Positions 46,387 to 59,122 of a DNA stretch of 64,000 nt are shown here, one piece after another. How positions within the stretch are numbered: position 1 is the stretch's first letter; each line of letters starts with the position of its first letter. The notes under the pieces were generated by a model. The model searched no databases. It had not been told where the DNA came from and was given only the letters and a program-made list of their open reading frames with translations. Both the position numbers and the translations under genes were made by a program. Origin of the DNA: Brachynemurus nebulosus (lineage: Eukaryota > Arthropoda > Insecta > Neuroptera > Myrmeleontidae); NCBI GenBank assembly GCA_035578155.1, contig JAPWDM010000007.1, forward strand, positions 29,362,413 to 29,426,412, in the 5' to 3' direction.

Positions 46387-47224
46387 TTATTTTATTATTA
46401 TTTTCTTCGCAACTCATAAATATAGGTATACGTATTAAGTGCTGTGTTTATATTAAGATTGACCAAAACAAAAGAAAATCATTTTCGTATTTGTGTACGT
46501 AAATTTTGGCAAAAAATTGCTTTTTTTTATTATACTTATTTATGCAAAAAATACGTAAATTTCGAATAAAAAATTGTAGAAAAAGTATAGTATTCACTTG
46601 AGTAAATTACGATAACATTTTTCTGGTACGGATGCTTCTCAATATTTCCACTCATTCCGTTAAGAATGAAACGATTAAATGAAACCACACAAGAATTTCA
46701 CACGAAAATATTCGCAACAAATACAATTGCGCCCGTGCTTAAAAATCTATTTCACGATTTGTTTCATAAAAAAAATTTTTATTGCATAATTGCACTCAAC
46801 GTATAATGAATTTTAACTACAGGTACATGTTCCGGTATAATTGCATTCGCAATTTTTGCACCGTGCAAAATTTTTATTCGATTTTTGTCAATTAATAATT
46901 AAATTCAAATTAAATTACGAATGAATTTAATCAAATTTCCTGCTTAGTGCTCGCGTTCAAGTGTTTTAAATACAATTCGTTACAATCAATCTCTCACGAG
47001 TCGCCTCGGTTCATTAAGTAAAACAGCGAATACGTTTTAATAATTCTTAGTATAGTTCGATTTTTATTCAGTCAAATTTAACCCTTTTTAATATCAGCGA
47101 TATTTAAACTGTTGTTAGTAATTTAATTTATCCTATACTATAAATGAATATAGATTTTGATTAGGTACTCATGCTGTTAAATATTAATGTATCTGTCATT
47201 TTTTATTAAATCTTTACTGTTATC
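46387..47224. other. Unassigned; nothing recognised
   Basis: AT-rich sequence without paired ends or supported frames. Confidence 0.3.
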
Positions 47225-47729
47225 TACAGCTGAACTCTTTTTTGTGCGGTGGATAGGGACCGTATAAAAAAAATCGCACAAAAAAAATATATTCAAAAAT
47301 ATCATAAATAGCTATAAAAAGTATAGTTCGATGCAGATTGTAACAAAAAACTTTTTTTGTGCGAATGGTCGGGACCGCATAACAAAAGTTTCATCGAAAA
47401 AACATCACTCAAAACGCTCAAAACTTTCCTTAGAAGTTGCTTCTATAAACAAGATAAAGCATTAATTTACACGTAGAAACATTTTATTTCAATTTTATAA
47501 TATTATGAAAATTTTGAAAAAAACATCTTTAACAAAATTAAATGATGCAATAACGTATATTCTTATGCAATGTATTGATTAGATGCTTAAAAGCCGTTAA
47601 AAAGTATTTTTATCAAAGAAAGTTATTATAGTAATTGTTTAAGTTTCTTACTGTCTCGTGATTTTGATTCAGATTATCCATTTTAATGGCCATTTTTTAC
47701 AAAACCGCATAAAAAAGAGTTCAGCTGTA
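47225..47729. mobile_element. TA-flanked MITE, ACAGCTGAACTC family, copy 2
   Basis: TACAGCTGAACTCTTTTTTG at the left and the same inverted at the right (AAAAAAGAGTTCAGCTGTA), with TA at 47225-47226 and 47728-47729. Highly similar to copy 1 at 7190-7710 in the same orientation. Confidence 0.85.
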
Positions 47730-48225
47730 TTTGGAATCATTAATATTTAAATATAAAAAGCATTTAATTTACAAATTGATACTATTTCTTATTGATATTT
47801 TTATTAAAGTACGTATAAATTTCAATATTTTAACTATCAAATTGTTTTATACAATAATTTTATTTGTTACTTTTAGAGAAAAAGATATCAGGTCAAAAAA
47901 AAGACAGATCACGATATAGGCAACAACAGCGTTAGAGTTCTTCATCTCATAAATAAACGAGTATAAGGGTTCCGTGGAACTCCTAACACGATTGCTGACA
48001 ACATGTTAAGAACTACTGTTTTATTTAATCATACTTGAACCACTGAATTGACTGATACATCAACATACCTCAAGATAATTCGATACAGTTGGTTATTCCT
48101 GTATTTCCGGTGGATTTTTTCCCAGGATTTAGGTGAACGTTACTGGTTCGTAAATATTTACGATCTAATAGCTCATTCGGATAAAAGTAACAAGTATCAA
48201 GTAGAACCAATCAAAATGAATAATA
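47730..48225. other. Unassigned; nothing recognised
   Basis: AT-rich; GGGTTCCGTGGAAC near 47968 is a short inverted word only. Confidence 0.3.
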
Positions 48226-48671
48226 AATATCCCTGCCGCAGCATCCTGCATAACATAGCGAATTTCAATTTATAAAAATTAGTTTTTCTCGGAAACTAGT
48301 TGACATAGAGCAATAGTTTAAATACCTTTTTTACGTAATTTTTTCTCCTCTTTTAAATGGTATAAAAAAATTTCGCAAAAGTTTTTGAATAAGTGGAATT
48401 TTGGTAAAAAAACTAATTTTCTGTAAGAACAAAAGCCATGTTCCTGGCATCCGACGTGTCCGGCTGAAGAACTCATCCAAGCATTTGGGACTTCCAATGT
48501 TTTCACCAAATTGCGTTAATATTGGATACTTCGTTCAAGAGTTATCGCGCAGACACCTATATACATCGGTTTCTGGGGTCCTCAAAACAAATTTCTGCCA
48601 TAGTCCCGGGCTCAAGTCGCGTCATGACAGTGGCTGTAATAGCTGAATTCCATTCTGGAAATTCGCTAAAA
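48226..48671 (-). mobile_element. HINE copy lacking the microsatellite
   Basis: Complete from AATATCCCTGCCGCAGCATCC (with hairpin GCAGCATCCTGC) to GGAAATTCGCTAAAA. Both subterminal repeats are present (AGCGAATTTC near the left, GGAAATTCGCT at the right). In place of (TA)n there is only CACCTATATACAT, so this may show the state before microsatellite growth or after its loss. Confidence 0.82.
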
Positions 48672-50895
48672 ATGAAATAAAATGTTCTTAGGTGTAACTT
48701 AATGTTTTATCTTGTTTAGAGAAGCAACTTCTAAGGAGATTGTGAGGTTTTATTTTATAAATTTTTTTATGCGGCCCCGATCCACCGAATAAAAAAGTTT
48801 TCTTACTATCTAAAGCGAATTATCTGAAGTAATCTAATAATTATTTCTTTAAATAGAGGCTTGATTATGTTTGAGCATTTGTTTTAATAATCTTAATCAC
48901 GTTTGTTCCGGTAAAACTGACACAATAGTGTCAAAATAACCGGATATCAATGGTACACCTGTACAAATAGTTCTCTAAACACACATCACAACACTAAAAA
49001 TGCACATAAATGTTTAAAATTGAGACCTATAACCGGGGAGTAAATCCATTCCGACAAATTTATATGTAAAAATTTCGTCTACAGTTCATAAAAATACAAT
49101 CCCTACCCGCAAATAATGCCCGAAATAGCACCAATAAATATTTTAAAGTTGAATAAAAAATTTACATGATCGAAAATATGTTATTTGTGTGTATAAAATA
49201 AATGCCTTCGCCTCAAAATACATACCACATATGATGCACTATATTCGTATGTGTGTATTATTGCATATGTGGCAGGGAAATCTACTGTAAAATTTCATTA
49301 TTCTTTAAAATAATGATGCGTTTCATGAGGGGGATCCCCCCATTTTGTAAGACTTTTAAATTTTACAATAAATACAACGTACCTTCTCAGTAAAAAAAAA
49401 TCTCTGTATTGTGTGTTTCGATAAATGTGATGTACACTGGTGTACAAAATAATTCAAACACATTTAGTTTTTTCAAATGAATTTTCGCTCGGTACCTTCT
49501 GCGTCAACACATTTTTGTCTTTTTTTAATTTTTGAAATGAAAATTTCTATGCAAGCACTACGCACGCTTTTTCGTAGGTAATAAACATGTCTGATTCGTC
49601 ACGCTAAAAGTGTAACACATTAAAATAACATTATTGAAAAATAGAAATGTTCCAACAATATAGTGTCCGACCGAAACAGGATTTGCAGCCGAAATCGAAA
49701 CCGAAACCGAAACTTATTTGGACATGTTAAAATTTCAATTGTATGCTGAAATTTAGTGTATGTTCGAGACACGAACTCACCCGAACGAAGCGCGACAATT
49801 CACGAACATTGAGAAACTATGATTTATTTTTTTTACGTTTGACTACATTAAATTGATACATTGATAAATTATCACAATTTTTTTTTTTTTTTTACTGAAA
49901 AGTTCGCGGATTGGAAGTTGCTCACCGGAGTAAAAAGTAGCTTATAACCATAAATCTTAAGTTCATAGTGATGAAAACACAGATTTAAATACGTTTTTTT
50001 TTTTTTTTTTGTGTGTGTGTCCAAGAATTGGGAGTTTTTAGATACGAGGTTGGGACAGAGAATGTGCGAAATTTACTTTTATAATCAGATGTTACCCGAT
50101 TATTTTCAATTCGATTTATCTCATCAATACTTAAAATATACAAAAACATTTTTTCCATAAGGCAAATTAGTAGTGTGTTTTGATTTTTTTGTACGCAACT
50201 GTATTAAAGCTAGTATATTATTAGATAATCTATAATTTCTAGTAGGAATAATACTGTTGAAGCCGATGTCATTCAGAATGATCAATGATGCAGTATATCA
50301 ACCAGTTCGTTTGAAAATATCATTTTCACAAAATTTTTGATTCCTGATTTTCTTCTCTAGTTTTATCGGCTTTGCTAAAACGATTTCACGAAAACGGAAG
50401 GATCGTCACTAATCTCTATTTTCAAAATTAAATTTCAAGACTAGACCAAAAAATTCGGTAATTTTTTGGCGGCGAAGAACGAGAATGGAAAATTAAAATG
50501 ATTTAAATTTTTAGGGTTTCGAACATGAAATTTCCATTTACGTACTGCAGATCTTAAGTAATTTACACTAAAAAAAAAATTAATTTCTTGAAATTAAAAA
50601 TTTACCATAGTAGAAAATGGGGATGAAAATTTATTTCATGTACCACATCGTGTGATATATGATTAGAAAATGTGGTTCATTTTAAGCTCGGTTAGCGATC
50701 TGCGCCCTCTATCCTGTAACTTTTCAATCATGGATCCAAGAAATTTAAAGTATTGTTAATTTTTGGAGAAAAAGGCTACTAAATTTTCGCGTTAATCAAA
50801 AAAAAAAAAAAAAAAAAAAAAAAGATAAATAAATAAAATAAAATAAAGTGAAAAAGCAGCTCCCAGGAAATAAAATTTTGTCATGAAATCCCTTA
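48672..50895. other. Long unassigned stretch with an ACCGAA short array
   Basis: At about 49668-49716, TAGTGTCCGACCGAAACAGG is followed by repeated CGAAAC words (AAATCGAAACCGAAACCG), like a hAT tip and its subterminal array, but no partner end was found. A long A-run lies at about 50799-50823. No genes supported. Confidence 0.35.
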
Positions 50896-51194
50896 AAATA
50901 CCCCTGTCGCAGTTAGTTTTTCTTGGAAACTAGTTGACATAGAATAATAGTTTAAAGACCTTTTTTATGTGATTTTTTCTCCTCTTTCCAATGGTGTCAA
51001 AAAAATTTCACAAAAATTTTTGAATAAGGGGCAATTTTGGCAAAAAACTAATTTTTTTCAAGATAATTGCCAAAAAAGCCATGTTCCGGGCATCGGACGT
51101 GCCTCGTTAACGAATTCGTCGAACAGTTTGGGACTTCCAATATTTTCACCAGATTTCATAAACGTAAGACATTTCGTTCGAGAGTTATCGCGCA

Positions 51195-51293
<99 letters not shown>

Positions 51294-51398
51294 CGGTTTC
51301 TAGGGACCTCAAAACAAATTTCCGCCGTAGTCCCGGGCTCAAGTCGCGTGATGACAGTGGCTGTAATAGCTGAATTTCAGTTTGGAAATTCGCTAAAA
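50896..51398 (-). mobile_element. HINE copy with (CA)n(TA)n, 3' tip deleted
   Basis: Starts AAATACCCCTGTCGCAG, then jumps straight to TTAGTTTTTCTTGG, so the hairpin and the right subterminal repeat are deleted. The microsatellite at about 51197-51290 is compound, (CA)n then (TA)n. It ends GGAAATTCGCTAAAA. Overlapping long frames on both strands are microsatellite artefacts. Confidence 0.8.
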
Positions 51399-52589
51399 TC
51401 AGGTCTAGGTCCGTGAGGGAAATGTTGGCATATAAATAAAATTTTCGTTTCTCACTATTACATCTCGCTGGTCCATTTTCAACACTCTTAAAAAATCACG
51501 TAACTGACCCTCCATACGTATTTATCCGAACGAAAGTTGTGAAAAATTCGAACTACCAAGGAACCCAGATTTAATGTGTGCCCCACCCGCATATGATGAA
51601 TTTTTATTTTTCGTAAGATTTGGTAAAACGCCTTTACGTTATAATGTTGTATCGAATGTGGGGAGGATAAATAATGTACCCCGTGAGGGTTTTCAAAATT
51701 TTACATACATCGATATTTAAGGGTTGTTACGCTAATATTTTAAAGTCACACTCAAATAATGTGATTTTGTTTTATAATTTTCTTTTTTTCACCCAAACAT
51801 CAATTTCACTTTTTTTTTATTGAGTATAATAAATTCTTTTGTCTACTTAGTTTATTTTCTACCCCCCACCCATATTGATAGACAATCGTCGAAATGTATA
51901 GGGTGGTCGAGAAAAAAGTAAATGCTTAATAAAATATGCACTTTTTTACACAGTAATTTCATCCAATAAAAAAAACCAAATATTGACAATAAACACAGTT
52001 ATCGAAAAGTTAGCTTACAATTTATCAGCAATCAGACAATTTTTGATAAGGAATCTACACTATGACTAGAAAGGATCTGACTAATCTAAAAGCATAGAAC
52101 AAAAAGTGTGGATCGCTTAGATTCATTTGTTGGTCTGTCACAGCTTAAGGCATTTAGTCGTTCGGTGGTGGTCACCGAATGCACGACAATTGTTATGTAT
52201 TGTTACAATCATTGTTAGTTACACTGCATGGATCTGTGGCCGCACGTACGTGTTATGTAGTTGTGTGTGTGACCACTCACACTTTTTAACGGCTTAGTGA
52301 ATCGGTTTGAAATTTTCACAGGGGCCTTAGTATTTAATGAGGAACATTCTACTAAATTTTCAATCGTCTCGTAGCATTCTGAAATTCCTCCGAAAAATCC
52401 TCAGAATGTGCTCAGCTCTTCTAGTCAGCTGAGAGCTATAGTTTAATATATTATACAATCAGTTGTAGTGATAGCTATTATTTAATAAAGATAACTATTT
52501 ATTTACCTCATAGTTTGTTAGACAACGCAATTATTCACGAATTTCTAATTTCACGTACTTTTATCTCCGACTGTACCTCCCAAACATCC
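51399..52589. other. Unassigned; nothing recognised
   Basis: Mixed composition; around 52160-52460 less AT-rich, no domain-bearing frame or paired termini. Confidence 0.3.
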
Positions 52590-52883
52590 TTAATAATAAG
52601 AACTACGCTCATCTTTTTTATTATATATATAGTTTGGTAGATATATATTCTAATGTAAGTTACGTACTTATAACATTCTTTTGCTTTACACAAAGATTGT
52701 GTCACTTCTTTGTTGTTCAAAACAGGTTAACATTTTTATACTGTTAAATCGAAATTTGTATTAATATTTTCATTTAATACTAACACGAAATGTTACATTA
52801 ACGCAGGGCTGTGTTACTTATTTAACACAAAAATTTTAACCACTGCTGTTTTTTTACACAGAACACAAATTTTTTTACTGTGT
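52590..52883. mobile_element. ACACAGTAAAAA family, terminal fragment 3
   Basis: Same-strand match to about 1000-1294, ending ACACAAATTTTTTTACTGTGT. The TTTGTGTTAA words are partly mutated. The left part of the element is missing, and the break is at nearly the same place as in fragment 2. Confidence 0.7.
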
Positions 52884-53440
52884 ACGCAGTGAAGAAAAAT
52901 TTGCGGTATAATATTTGACCCTTATTTTAAACATTCAAACCGTTTTAGAGTGTATAATTATTGGTCTAAATTTAATGACAACATTGAAGATAATCGCTTT
53001 ATTTCACCGAGGTTACAACGCGTATAGATAATAATATAAATAGTACTTACGAATGACTTAAACAGATGGGGTTAAATTTTATATTCTAATTTCACACACA
53101 ATAAGTTTTTTGTAAAGAAAATTTTCGTATATTTTAATCTTTTATATTATGAAAGGGGTTTAAAAGTTTACCTTATATTTTTAAATGTTTATTATAATGA
53201 GCGCGGGTACGGTATAAGACACGACATCAGTACGACCGGTTTATTATAATGCACAAAAGTATCATTTTGGGGATTTTGTTCATCTGTTTGTGTCATTGTA
53301 TTCCTGACTTCATTATTTTTATTATTATTAAATAATTTGTTTATTTTTTATTTTTACGTTTTATTTTCATTCGGAACGTCTGTTTTTCTTAATTAAACAT
53401 TTTGTTTGATTTTTAGGGTTTCGTAGGAGTTACAATTACG
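52884..53440. other. Unassigned; nothing recognised
   Basis: AT-rich with no supported feature. Confidence 0.3.
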
Positions 53441-53910
53441 GAACTTGATAGTGATGAGCAAAATTAGTCTCGGTTTTTCAATCTTGTCTTGGTCTTGCAA
53501 AAAATGCAAGACCAAGACCAAGACTATGTATACCAAGAGCAAGACCAAGACCAAGACTATAAGTATGGCTGCAAGACCAATATCAAGACTCAGCAAGACC
53601 AAGACAAAAGCAAGAAAGAAGCAAGACTCTTGAAAAGCTATTTAAATAGTTTGCGAGTATAATTAATACCGTAAAAAGAGAAAATTCTGATTTTAGAAGG
53701 AAAAAATTCGCTAATAAAAAAATGCAAGAAAGTGCAAGATTTTTTCGCAGTACCAAGACCAAGACAAAGACCAAGACTGCATTTTGCAAGACCAAGACCA
53801 AAACTCAAACTGCTCTAGCAAGACCAAGACCAAGATTCTGAATGCAAGAGCAAGACCAAGACCAAGACTGCCAAGTCTTGGTCTTGCATTTGCTCATCAC
53901 TAGAACTTGA
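53441..53910. mobile_element. CAAGAC-array hAT element, copy 4
   Basis: GAACTTGA at 53441-53448 and 53903-53910 is a perfect TSD. The element (53449-53902) is inverted relative to copies 1 and 3: it begins TAGTGATGAGCAAAATTAG and ends GCATTTGCTCATCACTA. Its arrays are the longest of the five copies. Confidence 0.93.
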
Positions 53911-53979
53911 ACATTTATAATTTCATAATTTCCATATTTTTCGAGTTGTGAACATGAAATTTTTAATAATTCGATTTAC

Positions 53980-54690
53980 GGTACCATCATAGTGTGATTT
54001 GCCGAAAAATAGACAAATTTTCGCGATTTTGTTTCGGATGGATAGGATGGGGGGGAATGGGGATGATTTTTTTTTTTACGATTAATACCCCTATTTAACA
54101 ATACAAAAATATTTTTTTTTTATTCATTTTTATTTATTTTTTATAATTATTGTAGTTTTTTGAAAAAAGTGTCTTTAAAAAAGGGCGGAAATCGGTACAC
54201 ACGATTGCGGCCGCAGTTTTCATCCGACAAAAAAAATCAAATAGATTATCAGTCTGTAGGTAAGATGCTGTGTACCTATGGGAGCTTTTTTTTTCTTGAA
54301 ATTTAAAAAAATGACACCGGTTTGAATAAAAAGTACCAAATTTTTTATAGTTTTACGTGTGGAAAAATAGGATGATTTCAAAAAAAAAGTTCCCATACGT
54401 ACATAGCGGCTTACCTACAAATTAATAATCTATGTGATTTTTTTTCGGATGAAAACTGCAGCCGCAATCGTGTGTACTGATTTCCGCCCTTTTTTTAAAG
54501 ACACATTTTTCAAAAAATTATAACAATTATAAAAAATAAATAAAAATGAATAATAAAAAAAATATTTCTGTATTATTAAATAGTGGTGTTAATCGTAAAA
54601 AAAATTCATCCTCATTCCCCCATCCTATCCATCTGAAAAAAAATCGCAAAAATTTGTCTATTTTTCGGCAAATCACACTGTGATGGTACC
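53980..54690. mobile_element. 711-bp fold-back (long inverted repeat) element
   Basis: GGTACCATCATAGTGTGATT at 53980 is inverted as AATCACACTGTGATGGTACC ending at 54690, and the two arms match inward for about 330 bases each, through GGCGGAAATCGGTACACACG / CGTGTGTACTGATTTCCGCC, down to GTAGGTAAG / CTTACCTAC and a short unpaired centre near 54335. TAC flanks both ends, possibly a 3-bp target duplication. A transcript would form a long double-stranded hairpin. No coding. Confidence 0.88.
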
Positions 54691-55796
54691 TACCTTAAGG
54701 TTAATGTGTAACAAAAAGATTTTCTGATTTTTCATTTTTGAGCTTCGTTTATAGACGCCACCCACCTCCTCATGATAATTTAACCGTGAGTCTTGTTTTG
54801 TTCGTTCATCGCGCGGATTATATTAAAAACTTTGACTAACAATATTATTTACAATTTCTACAAACGATTTTAAAAAATTTTTTTAAAGAAAATATGTGTT
54901 GACAGTATCGTTTAAACTCCTGTCACACAAACTATAGAACGCATTTAGAAAATATTAGTAAATGTATTTATTAAAAATAGGTAGATTTTGTGCCGCTAGA
55001 AGTTCTGTTGATAATTTTCGAAAATCGGGAATAAATTTTAAGTAGAGAAAATAGTTCCCGGTAATTTAAGTTTTTCATCAAGGTATTTTTCAATTAAAAG
55101 ATTGAAATCTAAAAAAGAATCGTGTGAAAACGTTAAAAAGACCTTTTAAAATGAAGTTCATTCAACCACTTTTAAAGCCCATTTTTAAGCCTCTTTTGTG
55201 AAATATTTTTATTTTTATTTATGTCTTCGAACAATTTTTTTGAGGTCCGCCGGCCAAATAAAAATTTTCATCAACATTCTAGACTTCTAAATATTCAACT
55301 AATCTAGATTGTTTCATGAGTTGAAATGAATAATTAAGAACCGTCGTTTCAAAGTATATTGCAATAAGATTCAATAATTCTCGAGATTTAAGAGACCGTA
55401 TCTCTGTAATTTTATGCAAATTTTCCCATTTCAGACTTACCAGAACGAAAACAGCCGTACAGAAATAGGGATTATTTACAAATAGCATGAAAAATACACA
55501 TTAAAAACAAATTTTTACTGACTCAGAATGGATTATAATTAATTCGTTCAAAGACAAAACCTTTTTCACTGTGCCGGTAAGTTTTCAAATTTTCAAAATT
55601 TTATTAAAACTTTTATTAGAATTCTGATTACCCACAAAAACTCATATAAATTTTATGTTTTGTTCGCGCTTTGTTCAAGAAAAAATTTCCGAAAGCTGTT
55701 AACGTTTTGTGTTTCGAACTAATTGTAATTCATAGGCTGTGATAGACGACAACACATCACTATACAACGCATACGTTGCATACTATATTACATGGT
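54691..55796. other. Unassigned; nothing recognised
   Basis: AT-rich. The frame 55279-55488 (minus) has no recognisable motif. Confidence 0.3.
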
Positions 55797-55804
55797 GTAC
55801 TGTA

Positions 55805-57339
55805 CAGGGGCGTAACTAGAAAAACTGGAGTCGAAGGCATAAAATTGAAAAAACCACATACAATTGATTTTTTATGTAATCATAATTTTTTTTAATAATT
55901 TCACTTTATAAATACCATAGAAGGTAATTTAATAAAGGTACGGACTTTACTCCTCCCCCGCCCTTGCTTTTGCATTTGCAAAATCACTAATTAATAGTGA
56001 TGAGCAAAATTAGTCTTGGTCCTGCAGTCTTGTCTTGGTCTTGCATTTTTTGCAAGACCAAGACCAAGACTATGTATACCAAGAGCAAGATCAAGACCAA
56101 GACTATAAGTATGGCTGCAAGACCAATACCAAGACTCAAAAAAGCAAGACCAAGGCAATAGAATGAAAAAAGTAAGACTCTTGCTAAATTATTTAAATAG
56201 TTTAAAAGTATAATTAATACCGTAAAGAGAGAAAATTCTGATTTTAGAAGGAAAAAATTCGCTAATAAAAAAATGCAAGAAAGTGCAAGAATAAGACCAA
56301 GACCAAGACTGCGAAGTCTTGGTCTTGGTCTTGCATTTGCTCATCACTACTAATTAACTCTTTAAAGGGGAAATTCGCCAAAAAAAAAAAAAAAACATGA
56401 AAAATCCACCTTTTTGGTTATAATTATTCTTTTATACAAATAAATATTTTTTTTCAAAAACTAAATACACAATACATTGTTTCTACATGTCTTGAGATTA
56501 CAAAAAAAATTAAGAAAAAGAAATTCAGAAATAAGCTGAGTATAAATGGCTTTGAAGTCAACACTGAAAGTTTTCCACCTTGATGGTTCGTCGCGTTCTG
56601 AAATTCCCAATGAACCAAAATCAAAAAATCAAGAATTTTCTGAAAGTATACATATACAGTTATGGCACTAACTAGGATCTAAGAAAAATAAATAAAAAAC
56701 CAGCGAGAAATCGCATTTTGAAAATAAATTTTCAAAAAAAAGACGCCATTTTGAAAATATATTACGGAATCAAAAGATCCTGGTTCCTGCCAAAATGACG
56801 GCATCGAAGAATAATATGCACTTTAATTTATGTCGATATCTCAAATACTTTTTGAGATATATTACGAACCATGTCGAAAAAGGTACTTTCGAAAAAATAG
56901 CATTTAAAGTTGTTTTTTTTTTTTTTTTTAAATTAAATTATAGTAAAGTGCGTGCACTAAAATGCCTATAATATTTTGATTTTTCATATTTTTAAAATAA
57001 AAATTTAGGAGAATACTTCTAACACCTTAACGAACATAATTATGAAGGAAAAAAAATCGATTTCCTTTTTTTAGCGAATCTGCGCTGGGCAATTGAATTT
57101 CTACTTTATTTAAAGTTTTTAAATTTCTGTGACATGTTTCGATCCATAAGGTCATTGACGAACAGGACTGTTCGTTAATGGCCATATGGACCAAAAAGAA
57201 AATAAAAAAGTGATGATACCTACTTAATAATTATTTTCTTGTGTGTGTATTTTAATTTCTTTACTACAAATTTTCAAATTTGTGGGCCTTGGGATTCGAT
57301 GGCTTTGCCCTCCTGCGCCACTCAAAAGTTACGCCACTG
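55805..57339. mobile_element. Larger hAT-like element, CAGGGGCGTAAC tips, interrupted
   Basis: Left tip CAGGGGCGTAACTAG; right tip on the minus strand CAGTGGCGTAACTTT. GTACTGTA precedes the left end (55797-55804), and GTACTGTG lies two bases beyond the right end (57342-57349), so a TSD with a small slip is plausible. The CAAGAC hAT copy 5 is nested near the left end. The remaining 1.1 kb has no readable transposase. Confidence 0.6.
55987..56357. mobile_element. CAAGAC-array hAT element, copy 5
   Basis: CTAATTAA at 55987-55994 and 56350-56357 is a perfect TSD. The element (55995-56349) begins TAGTGATGAGCAAAATTAG and ends GCATTTGCTCATCACTA, in the same orientation as copy 4. The array near its right end is shorter than in copy 4. 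Confidence 0.93.
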
Positions 57340-57349
57340 CGGTACTGTG

Positions 57350-58015
57350 TATATTTCGAAGACGAAATACATCTAAGACGTCTTGTATTAAAAGTTGGAT
57401 GATACCAATTAGATTAAGAGAGTTTTGTATAAAGATATAATTCCCTCAGCGGAAGCTAATCACCAACTTCTTTTCTCGGGGAAAAACACACACAGATGCG
57501 TTATTAACATTTATAACACACGAAATTATTGAATACGATTTCGTAATAAACATCACAAATTGATGAATTGTGTTGTACTTAAGGTAGTTGGTCGATAAAA
57601 CGATTTCTTCAAAGGATTTTAACGAAACTTCTCTAAATATTTATTTAATTCAATACCAATAATACGAGCCTTTACCGAAAAAAAATTGACCACCCCAATT
57701 TTGAGAAAAACGATTTCAAAGTTTTGTAATTTTAACACGGGCTCTTATGGGAAAACTCTATTTTTTTTTTTTTTTTTTGAATAAAATAAAACCGTGTTAA
57801 AGGAATTTGATAAAGCCAATTTGATCGCCAGCCAATTCTAATCTAAAAACGTGAATTTCGGTCACATTTTCAGACTAAATAAAGAAATTTTTACTCTATA
57901 GTTTTTATTTACTGATGTTTTGAGAATGTGCAAAAAAAAAAAAATGAAAAAAAAAACTGAAAATTAAAAATGAGCACGTCTAGAGCAAAAAACGTCTAGA
58001 GCACCAAAGAGGGTT
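57350..58015. other. Unassigned; nothing recognised
   Basis: AT-rich with T and A runs; no supported feature. Confidence 0.3.
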
Positions 58016-58488
58016 AATTCGCGCTGTCGACACTTTATTAAGCATAAGAGAAATGTTTAAAAGCAATTCTTTAACTCTGTGTCTGAATAGAGTCCTTATA
58101 GCTGAAGTAACATTAGGTCGTGTAATATGAAATGTCGTTTTCCGACCACTTGGCCGCCCATGTAATTTAGACAGATATCGACACTTTTTTAAGCATTAGA
58201 GAAGTGTTTAAAAGAAATTCTTTGATTCTGAATAGATTTCCTGTAGCCAGAGATCATTTCCGCCATTAATTAGAATAATTTTAGATCGTGTAATATGAAA
58301 TGTCGTTTTCCGACCACTTGCTCAACTATGTAATTCCGATAAATATCGACCTTTTTTTTAAGCATTAGAGAAATTATTAAAAACAATTCATTAACTCTGA
58401 ATAGATTTCCTGTAGCCAGGAATCATTTCCGCCATAATTGGAATATCATTAGATCGTGTAATATGATATGTCGTTTTCCGACCACCGA
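58016..58488 (+). repeat. 168-bp satellite-like tandem, nearly three units
   Basis: TGTCGTTTTCCGACCAC occurs at 58133, 58301 and 58469, exactly 168 bases apart each time. Units also share ATATCGACACTTTTTTAAGC, ATTAGAGAA.TGTTTAAAA, and CTGAATAGATTTCCTGTAGC. The first unit has lost some bases. Related, inverted units are at 17470-17755. Confidence 0.85.
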
Positions 58489-59122
58489 TGAAAAATACAG
58501 TAAAATTATTTTAGAAAATTGGTGTCGTTTATTGCAAACACTATACTACTGTAAATTCAGTTTCTATATAGTCGTCGTTGTTGCGTGGTACACTTTTGAA
58601 AGTTTCGATTTTCTATTCTGTAACTTTTCAACTTTTCCTTTAATTTATTTTTAATTGACATCAAGATTGGCTTTCTGTTTAAAATTCAATTTTTTCGCTG
58701 TTATATTTAATTGCGTTTATGTTGCGAAAAGAAAAAAATTCGCGACACTTAAACCGATCAATTTAAATTAGTTTTTCCACTGGAAATTTTTCAATTCCCG
58801 TAAAATAATTCATATTCAAAAATTTCCAATTTTGAATTAATTGTAACGAAATTGCTAATACAATCATGTGTATCATATTGTTGTCATGTGTTATTGTTAC
58901 TTCTGCCACCTAGAATCACACACGTGAATTAAACTAATATGTGTTGCTGTTTAGAGATGGCAGCAGTCAGAAGTCAAATGGTTTGTTTGCGTCTGCGGTT
59001 ATCAAACAACTGAAAGAAAGTATACAGCATACATATAAATGATTCATAGACAGTGGCAGTTATAAAAGCGTGCATGTACTTCACCATACAGTTTTACATG
59101 TTAAGTCGACATTGCTTAAAAC
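58489..59122. other. Unassigned; nothing recognised
   Basis: AT-rich; no paired ends or supported frames. Confidence 0.3.
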
